NCBI GenBank assembly: GCA_902518965.1
Contig: CABYIQ010000001.1
Location: forward strand, 124,001-188,000
From: an uncultured SAR116 cluster alpha proteobacterium
GTDB lineage: Bacteria; Pseudomonadota; Alphaproteobacteria; Puniceispirillales; Puniceispirillaceae
Reading direction: 5' to 3'
DNA: 64,000 nucleotides
Within the stretch, counting starts at the first letter, position 1, and each line of letters opens with the position of its first letter. This document shows positions 50,899 through 63,427 of the stretch, piece by piece. A model generated the notes under the pieces. That model saw only the letters and a program-made list of their open reading frames with translations. It made no database searches and had not been told where the DNA came from. A program made the position numbers and the translations under genes.

Positions 50899-52551
50899 TT
50901 ACATATTGGGATAATTTGGACCGCCGCCCCCTTCCGGGGTAACCCATCTGATATTTTGGCTTGGATCTTTGATATCACATGTTTTGCAATGAACACAATT
51001 TTGCGCATTAATTTGTAATTTGGGGTTAGAGCCATCTTCATTACGCACAATTTCATAAACTCCGGCCGGACAATAACGTTGCTCGGGGCTGTCATACAAG
51101 GCCAGATTGTGTTCAATCGGCACAGCGTCATCTTTTAAGGTCAAATGAACAGGTTGATTTTCTTCATGATTTGTCCCAGACAGATACACAGATGAATTTC
51201 TGTCAAAACTTACCTTATTGTCAGGTTTGGGGTAATTGATTTGAACAGCTTCTGCTGCAGGCTTCAAATAGGTGTGATCGGCATGATGGTGAAATGTCCA
51301 GGGAGCTTTTCCACGGAAAATATAGGTATCAAGCGCAGCATAGCTCATACCGGCCCATAACCCTTTTGTAAAGGCAGGGCGGATATTTCGCACTTTATAC
51401 AATTCAAACCACAGCCATGAAGATTCTATTTTCTCAGCATAGCTAGCAGGTTCTTTACCAGTCGCGTCACCAGCCATAAGGTCAAAGACAGCCTCAGCGG
51501 CAAGCATGCCTGACTTCATGGCGGTGTGTGTGCCTTTGATTTTTGGCACATTCAAGAACCCAGCTGTGCAACCAACAAGGCAACCTCCAGGAAAGGTTAG
51601 TTTTGGAATCGACTGGAACCCGCCTTCATTCAGAGCACGCGCTCCATAAGATACGCGCCGCCCACCCTCAAAAATGGACCGGACCTTCGGGTGTGTCTTA
51701 AAGCGCTGAAATTCCTCAAAGGGCGATAAATAGGGGTTGCTATAATCAAGACCCACTACATAACCAACAGCTACCTGATTTCCGTTCAAATGATACAGAA
51801 ATGAACCACCATATGTATCCGCTGAAAGTGGCCAGCCAACAGAATGCCATACAGTGCCAGGCTTTGATTTTTCAGGGGCGATATCCCACAGCTCTTTAAT
51901 GCCAATGGCAAATGTCTGCGGGTCTTTGCCTTCTCTTAGCTCATAAGTTTCGAACAGACCTTTGGTTAAATGACCCCTGCAGCCTTCAGCAAAAATCGTT
52001 TGTTTTGCTAGCAAGTCCATTCCGGGCATATAGCCATCGGTTTTCTCACCATTTTTACTGATTCCCATATCGCCAACAGCAACACCTTTTACGCTGCCAT
52101 CATCAGAAAACAGAACTTGTGCGGCAGCAAAACCAGGGTACACCTCTACGCCTAACTGTTCAGCTTGATCGCTAAGCCAGCGGCAGAAGTTACCGAGTGA
52201 AATAATATAGTTACCATGGTTGTTCATCTGTGGCGGTGTGGGCAACCGAATCGAACCTGTTTGGGTTAAAAACATGAATTTGTCACTAGATACAGCTGTT
52301 TCAAGAGGCGCATTTTTATCTGCCCAATCTGAAATCAACTCGTTAAGGGCGCGAGGCTCAAGAACAGCGCCGGATAAAATATGTGCCCCAATCTCACTGC
52401 CTTTATCGATTAGGCAGACAGATAAGTCCTGGCCCTTTTCATCAGCTAGCTGTTTCAGTCTGATGGCAGCTGACAGGCCTGATGGTCCTCCACCAACAAT
52501 CAGCACATCGAATTCCATTGTTTCACGTTCCATGTTTTCTACCCTCGTCAC
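50899..52551 (-). CDS. Electron transfer flavoprotein-ubiquinone oxidoreductase
   Basis: [22 protein letters not shown]-terminal Fe-S ferredoxin-like CPAGVYE...[30 protein letters not shown]. Confidence 0.97.
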   Translation of the reverse strand: MTRVENMERETMEFDVLIVGGGPSGLSAAIRLKQLADEKGQDLSVCLIDKGSEIGAHILSGAVLEPRALNELISDWADKNAPLETAVSSDKFMFLTQTGSIRLPTPPQMNNHGNYIISLGNFCRWLSDQAEQLGVEVYPGFAAAQVLFSDDGSVKGVAVGDMGISKNGEKTDGYMPGMDLLAKQTIFAEGCRGHLTKGLFETYELREGKDPQTFAIGIKELWDIAPEKSKPGTVWHSVGWPLSADTYGGSFLYHLNGNQVAVGYVVGLDYSNPYLSPFEEFQRFKTHPKVRSIFEGGRRVSYGARALNEGGFQSIPKLTFPGGCLVGCTAGFLNVPKIKGTHTAMKSGMLAAEAVFDLMAGDATGKEPASYAEKIESSWLWFELYKVRNIRPAFTKGLWAGMSYAALDTYIFRGKAPWTFHHHADHTYLKPAAEAVQINYPKPDNKVSFDRNSSVYLSGTNHEENQPVHLTLKDDAVPIEHNLALYDSPEQRYCPAGVYEIVRNEDGSNPKLQINAQNCVHCKTCDIKDPSQNIRWVTPEGGGGPNYPNM

Positions 52552-52725
52552 AGTCTGCGAATTATACTCAGTCCTATGCGTTTCATTTCTCGCAGTCCAG
52601 TGTTTCTAGTATTGTTTCTTGACCTGCAGAATATCACCGTGTCAATGGCACAAGAAAGCATACTTGTTCAATCTGATATGTCATTATATTCTGGCGGTAA
52701 TTTTTTGTTCTGGACACAAAATGCA

Positions 52726-53550
52726 ATGACAACGTCGTATGTTACACATTCTGAGCTTGCAGCTGCCCTGCATTGGCAGATGGAGATGGGGGTTGACGTA
52801 GCTCTTGTTGATAGCCCGGCGCCGCGGGCAGAGCTGCAACCAACGTCACTTGAAGCAGGTGTTCAGCGGCAAAAAAAGCTTCCAGCAGCAGGCTCACTGT
52901 CTGCCGCAGCGGCGGCATTGGACGATATAGTGCCTGTTTTGTTTTCATCCCAGACGCCCGGTTATGATCTGGCTGCTGTAAAGACTTTGGACGTGTTACG
53001 GATCTCTATGGAGGGTTTTGATGGTTGTGCATTGAAAAAGACAGCCAGCAATTTTGTCTTTGCAGATGGCAATCCAAAAGCGAAAATCATGATAATTGGT
53101 GAAGCTCCGGGCGGAGATGAAGACAGGATGGGTCTGCCTTTCGTAGGGGCAGCTGGTCAGCTTCTTGATAAAATGCTGGCTGCAATTGGATTGGACCGTC
53201 AGCATGTCTATATAACAAATATCCTGCCTTGGCGTCCCCCAGGAAATAGAACTCCCACATCTGAAGAAGTGGCTTTGATGTGGCCCTTTTTGCGTCGCCA
53301 TATTCAGCTGAAAGCTCCGAAGGTGATTTTTGCGCTCGGGGGCAGTTCAGCAAAACTGTTGTTGAACACTACAACTGGTATATTAAAACTCAGGGGTCAG
53401 GTTCAGGAGATTGATTTTAGTGATACAGGACAGGCGAATGTGATTCCTGTTCTGCCTAGTTTGCATCCAGCATATTTATTACGGGCCCCAAAGATGAAAC
53501 AACAGGCTTTTCATGATCTTTTAGTTCTGAAATCCATGTGCAGAGAATAG
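52726..53550 (+). CDS. Uracil-DNA glycosylase, family 4-like
   Basis: IMIIGEAPGGDEDRMGLPFVGAAGQLLDKMLAAIGLDRQHVYITNILPWRPPGNRTPT; LPSLHPAYLLRAP; start within 52576-52726 uncertain. Confidence 0.93.
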   Translation: MTTSYVTHSELAAALHWQMEMGVDVALVDSPAPRAELQPTSLEAGVQRQKKLPAAGSLSAAAAALDDIVPVLFSSQTPGYDLAAVKTLDVLRISMEGFDGCALKKTASNFVFADGNPKAKIMIIGEAPGGDEDRMGLPFVGAAGQLLDKMLAAIGLDRQHVYITNILPWRPPGNRTPTSEEVALMWPFLRRHIQLKAPKVIFALGGSSAKLLLNTTTGILKLRGQVQEIDFSDTGQANVIPVLPSLHPAYLLRAPKMKQQAFHDLLVLKSMCRE

Positions 53551-53553
53551 TCA

Positions 53554-55296
53554 ATGCGGAACAGATTTAGTTTGAAGATGAAAATGTTGTGGATTGTTTT
53601 GACCTTGTCTGCAGCGGTTGGACCTACGCCGGTTGGCGCCGCGGATAAGCTGCCACAGTTTTTGTCCTCCAAAGATGCGGACACATACCGTCAGATTTTT
53701 GCTTTACAGGAAGATGGTGAGATTAAAGCAGCTGCAATGCTGATCAAGACATTGGACAGCGATCTTCTTATGGGACATGTGCTTTCGCAGAAATATCTGC
53801 ACCCTACCGCCTGGCGGTCAAGTTTCAAAGACCTATCAGTCTGGTTGTCGCGTTATAATGACCACCCCTCTGCTAGCCGCATCAAATGGTTGTCTGATAA
53901 GAGAAAGCCAAAAGGTGCAAAGTCAGCCAAAGCCCCGAAACAGGGCTACCTGAACGGTGTTGGCCTGTCGAGGCCGCAAAGTTTTCGGGCGACCATCCCG
54001 GAATCATGGAAAGGTAGGTCTGCTCCACGCCGCACAGCAAGCATAGCTAGGGAAATAAGGCGAGCGATCCGGAGAGGACATCCTTCAGGCGCCCTGGATA
54101 TAATCAACAATAAATCGAATTTGCGTTATTTGACCGCTTCTGAAGAAGCACATTTGCGTGGTGAAATTGCACATGCTTATTTTATTTTTGGTGTTGATGA
54201 CAAAGCCGTAAGGGCAGCCCGACAGGCAATTGCCAAGGACACCGAACAGGCCTTTATGGGGTATTGGGCTGGCGGTCTAGCCTCTTGGCGTGCAGAGCGG
54301 TTTGAGCTTGCGGGCAGTTTTTTCAAGACATTAGCCGAAATGGAAAATGCGCCTGATGTTTTGCGTGCGGGTGCCGCCTTTTGGGCACATCGGGTCGCAA
54401 TGCGTTTTGGCCAGCCATTACAAGCGGACAGCTATATGAATATTGCCGCAACATATCCGGAAACATTTTATGGCGTTATGGCTGTGCAGGCTGCTGGCCA
54501 GCGTTATGAGATTGACTTTTCTTTACCTGCTATTACAGATGATTTCAGGGCCTGGCTTGCCGCGCAAAGAGGTGGCCAGCGTGCGCTGGCCTTGTTGCAG
54601 GTTGGCAACTGGACAAGGGCTGCGCGTGAATTGCGGTATCTTGTTGAGGAAATGCCACCTGCTTTTCAGCGTGATCTGATCGCTTTCGCGACACGCAATC
54701 ATATGCCCGGTCTGGCCTTTAGGCTCGCTGATCTGCATCAACGCGATACGGGTGAACAAATTTATGCTGCGCTCTATCCTTTGTTGTCAGAGAAGACAGG
54801 TTTTGTTGCGGATGAAGCTCTTGTTTTGGCTATTATCCGAAAGGAATCAGGCTTTTATCCACTAGCGCGCAGCCGCGCACGGGCAGCTGGCCTGATGCAG
54901 CTCATGCCGGCCACCGCAGCGTTCATTGCTCAAGACAGGCGTTATCGGCGCACTCATAAGCATAAGCTCCATGATCCTACACTGAATTTGCATCTGGGAC
55001 AAAAATACATCGGCCATTTGTTAGCTGAGCCGCATATAAATGGGGACTTGGTGCGTATGCTGGCAGCGTATAATGGCGGGCCTGGGAATCTGAATAAATG
55101 GTTGCGCAAACTTGACCACAAAGATGACAGTTTTCTTTTGATTGAATCAATTCCGGCGCGCGAAACACGAAATTATATCAAAGGCGTGCTTAGCTATCTA
55201 TTTATTTACCGCAACCAGCTGGGTCAGCCCATGCCGTCACTTCTTGATTTGGTTGCCGGCCAAAAAGCAGACAGACGGCTGGCATCATCTCAGTGA
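53554..55296 (+). CDS. Soluble lytic murein transglycosylase
   Basis: AIIRKESGFYPLARSRARAAGLMQLMPATAAFIA; MLAAYNGGPGNLNKW. Confidence 0.94.
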   Translation: MRNRFSLKMKMLWIVLTLSAAVGPTPVGAADKLPQFLSSKDADTYRQIFALQEDGEIKAAAMLIKTLDSDLLMGHVLSQKYLHPTAWRSSFKDLSVWLSRYNDHPSASRIKWLSDKRKPKGAKSAKAPKQGYLNGVGLSRPQSFRATIPESWKGRSAPRRTASIAREIRRAIRRGHPSGALDIINNKSNLRYLTASEEAHLRGEIAHAYFIFGVDDKAVRAARQAIAKDTEQAFMGYWAGGLASWRAERFELAGSFFKTLAEMENAPDVLRAGAAFWAHRVAMRFGQPLQADSYMNIAATYPETFYGVMAVQAAGQRYEIDFSLPAITDDFRAWLAAQRGGQRALALLQVGNWTRAARELRYLVEEMPPAFQRDLIAFATRNHMPGLAFRLADLHQRDTGEQIYAALYPLLSEKTGFVADEALVLAIIRKESGFYPLARSRARAAGLMQLMPATAAFIAQDRRYRRTHKHKLHDPTLNLHLGQKYIGHLLAEPHINGDLVRMLAAYNGGPGNLNKWLRKLDHKDDSFLLIESIPARETRNYIKGVLSYLFIYRNQLGQPMPSLLDLVAGQKADRRLASSQ

Positions 55297-55326
55297 TGGG
55301 TTTCTGCAACATTTTAGGAAAAAGAC

Positions 55327-55884
55327 ATGTCAAGAATTGATGAAACAAGGCCCTTTATCGCTGTTCGGATTGCAGTCCTCACTGTCTCTGATACACGCAG
55401 TCTGGCCGAAGATAAATCAGGAGACCTTCTGGCCAGCAGATTGATTGAAGCGGGTCACACACTTGCCGCTCGTGAAATTTGCACGGACGATGTTAACGCA
55501 ATTACCGCAGAGGTGAACAGATTTATCTCTGATACTGAAATTGACTGTGTCATTTCCACTGGCGGCACTGGCGTTACCGGACGTGATGTGACCCCTGAAG
55601 CGTTCAGATCTTTATTTGAAAAAGAAATTGAAGGCTTTGGCGAAATGTTCAGATTCCTGTCATTTCAGAAAATTGGTACTTCTACCTTGCAAAGTCGTGC
55701 GGTCGCAGGAGTTGCTGGCGGCACCTATCTGTTTGCCCTACCCGGCTCGCCCTCTGCCTGCCGAGATGCCTGGGATGATTTACTGGCGCATCAGCTGGAT
55801 TACCGGCACAGGCCTTGTAATTTTGTTGAAATTATGCCGCGACTGCGTGAAACGGGTCTTGCGGGTCGGTCATCTGGCAAATGA
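55327..55884 (+). CDS. moaB: Molybdenum cofactor biosynthesis protein MoaB-like
   Basis: IAVLTVSDTRSLAEDKSGDLLASRLIEAGH; DCVISTGGTGVTGRDVTPEAFRSLFEKEIEGFGEMFR; FALPGSPSACRDAWD. Confidence 0.92.
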   Translation: MSRIDETRPFIAVRIAVLTVSDTRSLAEDKSGDLLASRLIEAGHTLAAREICTDDVNAITAEVNRFISDTEIDCVISTGGTGVTGRDVTPEAFRSLFEKEIEGFGEMFRFLSFQKIGTSTLQSRAVAGVAGGTYLFALPGSPSACRDAWDDLLAHQLDYRHRPCNFVEIMPRLRETGLAGRSSGK

Positions 55885-55915
55885 AGGGTAATTTTTTAGG
55901 TAAACAGCCTTTGAT

Positions 55916-56596
55916 ATGGTCAGATATGTGACAGCCGCACCAGATAAGCCGGATTACACTTTGGAACAGCCCTTTTGCAGACAAGGCGCCGTCATTGGCG
56001 TTGATGAGGCCGGACGCGGACCATGGGCTGGCCCGGTAACAGCGACTGCTTTCTGGATTAATCCTCAAAGAAAAGACAAGCTGCCGAAAACTTTAACTGA
56101 CTCAAAAAAATTATCGGCATTGAAAAGAGAACAAATCCGACAGGAACTTTGCGCTCCAGATAACGGTCATCTATGGGCAATCAGACACACTTCAGTTGTT
56201 GAAATAGATAGGGCCGGTATTTTATCAGCGACATTTTCAGCGATGGCAGATGCCGTATATTCTCTTGCAGACTTGCTGGCACAACGGCACAATATCCAGC
56301 TTTCTATGGTTTTAATTGATGGCAATCTCCTACCGCCTCTTGATGTGCCTGGTCAGGCAGTGATTAGAGGTGACAGCCGTTCTTTATCTATTGCGGCGGC
56401 CTCTGTTCTAGCAAAAGTGGCCCGTGATGAGGTGATGTGCGACCTTGCTAACGCCTATCCTGATTATGGGTGGCAAACAAATGCAGGATATGGAACAAAA
56501 AGCCATCTGAATGCTCTTCAGGAATTTGGGGTAACCCCGCATCACCGTAAAAGTTTTGCACCAATAAAGAACAGACTGAAAAAAGGGTCCCGCTAG
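55916..56596 (+). CDS. rnhB: Ribonuclease HII
   Basis: GVDEAGRGPWAGPVTATAFW; LTDSKKLSALKREQI; IRGDSRSLSIAAASVLAKVARDEVM. Confidence 0.95.
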   Translation: MVRYVTAAPDKPDYTLEQPFCRQGAVIGVDEAGRGPWAGPVTATAFWINPQRKDKLPKTLTDSKKLSALKREQIRQELCAPDNGHLWAIRHTSVVEIDRAGILSATFSAMADAVYSLADLLAQRHNIQLSMVLIDGNLLPPLDVPGQAVIRGDSRSLSIAAASVLAKVARDEVMCDLANAYPDYGWQTNAGYGTKSHLNALQEFGVTPHHRKSFAPIKNRLKKGSR

Positions 56597-56700
56597 GGAC
56601 GCTGTATCAGCGCTTGAATGTTTTGCCGAAACAACTTAGCTGACTATCCGCGGTAATGTCCGGCATTTTCTGATTACATTACTAGATTTCGTTGGTGTAG

Positions 56701-57894
<1,194 letters not shown>

Positions 57895-59145
57895 TCAGCT
57901 GGCTTCATTATGCCGTGGCGGCAGAATAAAATAACCTAATAATAATAAGATGATCACTATAGCCATCCCGCTGCGTTCATGGCCTGTAAAGACGACTAGC
58001 CAGCCATAAAGCAAAGGACCGATAAAGCTCGTTACTTTGCCTGAGAAGGCAAATAGGCCAAACATACTAGCTGTATGTTCTGCTGGCACACGCTTGGCCA
58101 TCCAGACCCTTGCTGCCGACTGGCAGGGGCCAATAAACAGACCCAAAATAAGGCTGGCTGCCCAGAAGACAGATTTGTCCGCTGCCATTATTGCAATGAT
58201 ACCCAGCCCAGTCAAACTGAGCAGAGATACACGCATCACAAGGGATGGACCAAAACTGTCTGTCAGTTTGCCAGACAGCATCGCCCCTAGCCCTGCTGTG
58301 ACGTTCAACGCAATTGCAAAAATCAGGATTTCCGTTTGGCTGAAGAAAAAAACCTTCGCGGCAAATATTCCTCCAAAGGCAAACAATGTCACAAGACCAT
58401 CTGTGAACATCATTCTAGCTATCAGAAACCGTTTCATACCAGGAATGCATCCAGCCTGTCTTAAGCTTGCGATCATTTGTGTTGTGAAATTGCCTTCCAG
58501 CGGACGGGCAGCCGGCTTTGGTCCCAATATAAATAAGGGTAGCGCAAATATAATTAGCCATGCGCCTGCAAACAGCATGGTAAGCCGCACAGATAGACCT
58601 TTATCACCATTAAATCCGAAAAGGGGTGGGTCAGGCAGGATAAGGATAAACAAAACCAGAAGCAGTGCCACAATTGCTCCAATATAACCGCTGCCCCACC
58701 CTAAGCCAGACAGTTGGCCATATTCTGACTTGCTGCCAATTAGCGGCAACAGCCCATTATAAAACAAAAACGCTGCTTCACTGAAGAAAATGGATAGGCC
58801 GGACAAAATCAATGCCAACAGAATAAAATCAGATGAAGGCTGAATAACCCATAAAGCAGCTGTCACAGCTGCTGCAATGACAGAACTGACAATGAAGCCC
58901 TGTTTGATTAGTCCTTTACTGTCTGCATATCGCCCGATTATTGGGGCTGCAAACGCCAAGAGGAAGGCCGATAGGGCTGTCATTTGCGCCCAGTAAAAAC
59001 TTCCTTTTTCTGGAGCAATTACAGTGGTGAAATAGACAGCAAAAACGAAAGTCGCATGCAAGGTCGGCAGAGGTGACGATGCCCAGTCATACAAAATCCA
59101 GCTTATCCGCGCGGCCTGTCCTGGTTTTGACTGCGCTGGGTTCAT
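57895..59145 (-). CDS. MFS transporter, UMF1/Atg22-like
   Basis: WILYDWASSPLPTLHATFVFAVYFT; 12-TM pattern. Confidence 0.87.
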   Translation of the reverse strand: MNPAQSKPGQAARISWILYDWASSPLPTLHATFVFAVYFTTVIAPEKGSFYWAQMTALSAFLLAFAAPIIGRYADSKGLIKQGFIVSSVIAAAVTAALWVIQPSSDFILLALILSGLSIFFSEAAFLFYNGLLPLIGSKSEYGQLSGLGWGSGYIGAIVALLLVLFILILPDPPLFGFNGDKGLSVRLTMLFAGAWLIIFALPLFILGPKPAARPLEGNFTTQMIASLRQAGCIPGMKRFLIARMMFTDGLVTLFAFGGIFAAKVFFFSQTEILIFAIALNVTAGLGAMLSGKLTDSFGPSLVMRVSLLSLTGLGIIAIMAADKSVFWAASLILGLFIGPCQSAARVWMAKRVPAEHTASMFGLFAFSGKVTSFIGPLLYGWLVVFTGHERSGMAIVIILLLLGYFILPPRHNEAS

Positions 59146-59672
59146 CAGAATTCGTAATGTTGAAGAGCAACAACATCACAAGGCAATTTCTCGCGGCCAT
59201 TTAGCCCGGTCAGTTCAATAACGCACACTGCACCTGAGAGGGTGCCGCCAGCTCGGCTGATTAGTTTTGCTGCAGCCGCTAATGTGCCACCGGTTGCCAG
59301 CAAATCATCACAAAGAACCACCCGCTTTCCAGTGAGTGCACGTGACGACTGTAAAGACAGACGTGCCGTTCCATATTCCAAGGCATAGGATTCTTCCAGA
59401 ACTTTTCCTGGTAGCTTGCCTGCTTTTCTGATCATCACTGTCCCGCAATTCAAGTCCAACGCCAGAGGCATCGCAAATAAAAACCCCCGTGCATCAATCC
59501 CTGCAATGATATCTGGTTCAAATCTGCGGGCAACTTCTGCCATGCGGCTTATCAGTTGGCGCAGAACAACAGCGTTTTCCAAAGCGGGACTGATGTCATA
59601 AAAGGTGATCCCCTCTTTTGGAAAACCAGGCGTCTTTGAAATATGTGGGTCAAGGGAGAAAACCGTTGTCAT
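59145..59672 (-). CDS. apt: Adenine phosphoribosyltransferase
   Basis: [56 protein letters not shown]. Confidence 0.96.
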   Translation of the reverse strand: MTTVFSLDPHISKTPGFPKEGITFYDISPALENAVVLRQLISRMAEVARRFEPDIIAGIDARGFLFAMPLALDLNCGTVMIRKAGKLPGKVLEESYALEYGTARLSLQSSRALTGKRVVLCDDLLATGGTLAAAAKLISRAGGTLSGAVCVIELTGLNGREKLPCDVVALQHYEF

Positions 59673-61834
59673 AATGATCTATTTCGAGCTTTTTTCTCAA
59701 GCCGTTTCTGGTGCAGAATTGGCTCTGTATAGCCAGACGGCTGAACACGACCCTCAAAAACTAGGTCACAGGCAGCCTTAAAGGCAACTGAGCTACCAAA
59801 ATCTGCGGACATCGGCTCATAATATGGATCATCTTTGTTCTGCGCATCAACTTTTGTGGCCATTTTCTTCATAACGGTCATAACCTGATCTTCAGAGCAG
59901 ATATTGTGATGCAGCCAGTTTGCGATATGTTGTGAGGAAATGCGCAAGGTGGCCCTGTCTTCCATCAAGCCAATATCATTGATATCCGGTACTTTTGAGC
60001 AGCCCACACCATGGTCAACCCAACGCACAACATAGCCCAAAATGCCTTGCGCATTATTTTCTAACTCAGCTGTGATATTGGCATCTGACCAGTTCGGCCG
60101 CTGGGCAACAGGAATGGTTAAGATGTCACCAAGCTTTGCCCGTGCCTGTCCTGTCAGGTCAGCCTGACGAGCAAACACATTAACTTGATGGTAATGCAAG
60201 GCGTGCAGCGTAGCGGCTGTGGGTGAGGGTACCCATGCGCAATTTGCTCCTGACTGTGGATGGCCAATTTTTTGTGTCATCATCTCGGCCATCATATCTG
60301 GCATGGCCCACATGCCTTTACCAATTTGCGCAACGCCGGAAAAACCACAGCGCAACCCGACATCCACGTTCCAGTTTTCATAAGCTGAAATCCAAGCAGC
60401 CTCCTTCATATCTGCTTTGCGGATCATTGGTCCTGCTTCCATTGAAGTATGTATTTCATCTCCTGTGCGATCCAGAAAACCAGTATTGATGAAAACAACT
60501 CTGCTAGCTGCTGCTCTGATACATTCTTTCAGATTGACTGTTGTGCGTCGCTCTTCATCCATAATGCCAATTTTGACTGTGTTTTCTGGCAGTCCCAAGA
60601 GGCCTTCAACAGCATTGAAAATATCACAGGCAAAAGACACTTCTTCTGGCCCATGCATTTTTGGTTTCACAATATAAACAGAACCAGTGCGTGAATTCCC
60701 TTTGCGCTCAAGGTCGGGCAATGCGCCAAGCACAGTCATGAAGGCATCTAAAATACCCTCCGGTATTTCGCTTCCGTCTTTCAGCAGAATTGCGGGGTTT
60801 GTCATCAGGTGACCTACATTGCGCACAAGCATCAGTGACCGACCATGTAAACAAAGTGCGGTTCCATCTGGTGCCGTATATTCCCGATCACTATTCAATG
60901 ACCGGGTGAAGGTCTTTCCGCCTTTTTGCATTTCAACAGAAAGACTGCCTGTCATCAGTCCCAGCCAATTTTTGTATGCTAAAACTTTATCTTCACCATC
61001 GACAGCAGCGACTGAATCTTCACAATCCATAATCGTAGACAGAGCTGATTCCAGCACAATATCGTTAATGCCAGCTTGATCAGTTTTACCAATTTGGCCG
61101 CCAGGATTTATCTGCAAATCAATATGCAGTCCATTCTTTTTCAAAAGAACAGATGTAGGGTTTTCTGGTTTTCCACCATAGCCTGCAAACTGTTCAGATG
61201 TTTGCAGCGTAGTTTCAACATTGGGCGTCATAATTTTCAACACACCATCTACGCAACTCAGGCTGGTAATATCCGTCCATGATCCGCTTGTTAGCGGAAC
61301 TCGCTCGTCCAGTAGGGCTCTAGCTTTGGCAATTACCGCTGCGCCGCGTGCTGGATTATATCCCGTCCCTTTTTCAAGGCCATTTTCTTCTGCGATGACA
61401 TCTGTGCCGTAAAGCGCGTCATAAAGGCTGCCCCATCTGGCATTGGCGGCATTCAGGGCATAACGAGCGTTCATGACGGGCACAACTAGCTGTGGGCCTG
61501 CTATAGTTGCAATCTCTGCATCAACATGTTCTGTGGAAATAACAAAATCATCACCTTCATCCACGATATAACCAATCTCGCGTAAAAAGTTTGTGTATGC
61601 AGCCTCATCAAAGCCCTTTTCACGGCGTTTCTTCAACCAGTTGTCAAGTTTGCTCTGAAGTGTTTCACGGCGATCGAGAATTTCAGCATTGCGCGGTGCA
61701 AGCTGATGGACAACTTCATCAAATCCAGTCCAGAATGAAGCCTCATCCTTACCTGATTCTGGCAGCAATGTGTCGTTAATGAAGGTAAGAAGCGCGGAGT
61801 CTACAGACAGGTTTCCGTGTGCGATGTAGCCCAT
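59669..61834 (-). CDS. glcB: Malate synthase G
   Basis: 721 aa; [62 protein letters not shown]. Confidence 0.98.
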   Translation of the reverse strand: MGYIAHGNLSVDSALLTFINDTLLPESGKDEASFWTGFDEVVHQLAPRNAEILDRRETLQSKLDNWLKKRREKGFDEAAYTNFLREIGYIVDEGDDFVISTEHVDAEIATIAGPQLVVPVMNARYALNAANARWGSLYDALYGTDVIAEENGLEKGTGYNPARGAAVIAKARALLDERVPLTSGSWTDITSLSCVDGVLKIMTPNVETTLQTSEQFAGYGGKPENPTSVLLKKNGLHIDLQINPGGQIGKTDQAGINDIVLESALSTIMDCEDSVAAVDGEDKVLAYKNWLGLMTGSLSVEMQKGGKTFTRSLNSDREYTAPDGTALCLHGRSLMLVRNVGHLMTNPAILLKDGSEIPEGILDAFMTVLGALPDLERKGNSRTGSVYIVKPKMHGPEEVSFACDIFNAVEGLLGLPENTVKIGIMDEERRTTVNLKECIRAAASRVVFINTGFLDRTGDEIHTSMEAGPMIRKADMKEAAWISAYENWNVDVGLRCGFSGVAQIGKGMWAMPDMMAEMMTQKIGHPQSGANCAWVPSPTAATLHALHYHQVNVFARQADLTGQARAKLGDILTIPVAQRPNWSDANITAELENNAQGILGYVVRWVDHGVGCSKVPDINDIGLMEDRATLRISSQHIANWLHHNICSEDQVMTVMKKMATKVDAQNKDDPYYEPMSADFGSSVAFKAACDLVFEGRVQPSGYTEPILHQKRLEKKARNRSL

Positions 61835-62035
61835 AATATTTGTCTCCAGTAAATAGGAATTGTCTGTCGGCAGGACAGGGTGAAATCATTCATCTGGCAA
61901 ATCTGATATGATACAAAGATTTCGTGGTACCGTTTTCACCATTGATTGGATACGCCATTTCGGCCGTAAGTATAATCAATCTTTTCGGATCATGAAATGG
62001 TGTTTAGATTTGTGAGTAAGTGAGTTCAGGATAGG

Positions 62036-63427
62036 CTATGGACCGTCCCATGAAATGCCTGCCGCTCTCAGTTGTTTGCGCAGAAACTCAATCATTTCGT
62101 CTAAGGCAGTTTCATTTTCACCTTGTGCACGGGCAACAAGTGCTGGTTCAGTATTTGAAGCCCGGATCAGACACCAGCCAGAAGCGGTGGTCAGCCGCAC
62201 TCCATCGATCAGATTTATCTGCTCGGCCGCCATCACAGCACTTATCTGCTGCGACAGCCGTTCAACAACGGTAAATTTTTCATTGTCTGGGCAATGGATA
62301 TGACATTCAGGCGTAGTAAAACTTGGGGGCAGTCGGTCAAGAAAATCTGTAAGGCTTTCATTTCCTTTCTGCTTCATATGGGTAAGCCGGGACAGAAACC
62401 TGCAGGCCACATATAAGGCATCGTCAAAACCATAAAAATCATCAGCAATGAAAATATGACCTGACATTTCGCCAGCTAAGGGCGCCCCCAGTTCTTTTAA
62501 GCGTTTTTTCATGTGGCTGTGGCCGGTTCGCCAAAGAAGAGGCTTGCCGCCAGCTTGGCGGACAATATCAAGTGCTGTTGAACTTGATTTCACGTCAAAC
62601 AGGATCTCTGCGCCCTTGTGCCGGTCCAGAATATCAAGGCTAAGAAAAGCTGTTAGCAGATCGCCACTAACCTGTCTGCCAGTCTTATCAATCACACCAA
62701 TGCGATCGCCATCACCATCAAATCCAATGCCGCATTCTGCACCCGCTGATTGAACCTGTTCGTTCAGGAGTTTCAGCGTATCGGGGTCAACTGGGTTAGG
62801 GTGATGATTGGGAAACCGGCCATCTATATCTGTGAATAGGGTTTTGTGTGTTCCGGAAATACCTGTAACGAGAGCATCAACCGCCGGACCGGCAGCTCCG
62901 TTTCCAGTGTCCCAGACAACAGAAAAACCACCAAAATCAATATTCTTGCGCAAACGGTCAATATAGCTGTCAAACACAGAAACCTGTTCAGACGTGCCAG
63001 CGCCCGCCAATGACAGCCCAAGGGCACAGGATTCACCCAGATTCTGAATATCCTCGCCAAAATAGCTCTGATGATCGCGCACAATTTTAAAACCGTTATA
63101 ATCAGGTGGATTATGACTACCCGTTACCTGAATGGCCCCGTCACAATTTAAATGTCTGTCTGCAAAATAAAGCATGGGTGTTGGCCCGATGCCGATATCA
63201 TAAACATGGCAGCCTGCACGTTTCAGGCCGTCTATCAGAGCAGCTGCCAGAACAGGAGATGAAAGGCGTCCGTCCCGTCCAACGGCAATATGTCCCGCCG
63301 AAGACTTTTTTATTTGATCGCCAAAGCCAGCCCCGATGGCAAAGGCGTCGTCTGTGTTAAGGGTCTTCCCAAATTGGCCACGAATATCGTAGCTTCTCAA
63401 AATCGTGGGATCAAATTTATGTTTCAT
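62036..63427 (-). CDS. Phosphomannomutase/phosphoglucomutase
   Basis: TILRSYDIRGQFGKTL; IQVTGSHNPPDYNGFKIV; CGIGFDGDGDRIGVID; ATG overlaps the next gene's stop. Confidence 0.95.
   Translation of the reverse strand: MKHKFDPTILRSYDIRGQFGKTLNTDDAFAIGAGFGDQIKKSSAGHIAVGRDGRLSSPVLAAALIDGLKRAGCHVYDIGIGPTPMLYFADRHLNCDGAIQVTGSHNPPDYNGFKIVRDHQSYFGEDIQNLGESCALGLSLAGAGTSEQVSVFDSYIDRLRKNIDFGGFSVVWDTGNGAAGPAVDALVTGISGTHKTLFTDIDGRFPNHHPNPVDPDTLKLLNEQVQSAGAECGIGFDGDGDRIGVIDKTGRQVSGDLLTAFLSLDILDRHKGAEILFDVKSSSTALDIVRQAGGKPLLWRTGHSHMKKRLKELGAPLAGEMSGHIFIADDFYGFDDALYVACRFLSRLTHMKQKGNESLTDFLDRLPPSFTTPECHIHCPDNEKFTVVERLSQQISAVMAAEQINLIDGVRLTTASGWCLIRASNTEPALVARAQGENETALDEMIEFLRKQLRAAGISWDGP

Noticed and set aside
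52519-52534. TGTTTCACGTTCCATG as a fourth parS
   Set aside because: Only the left half matches and the central CACGTG is broken; it lies about 22 kb from the parS cluster inside ETF-QO.
58037-58687. 216 aa ORF antisense to the MFS transporter
   Set aside because: Complete overlap with a convincing multi-TM transporter gene; composition is typical of antisense shadow ORFs.
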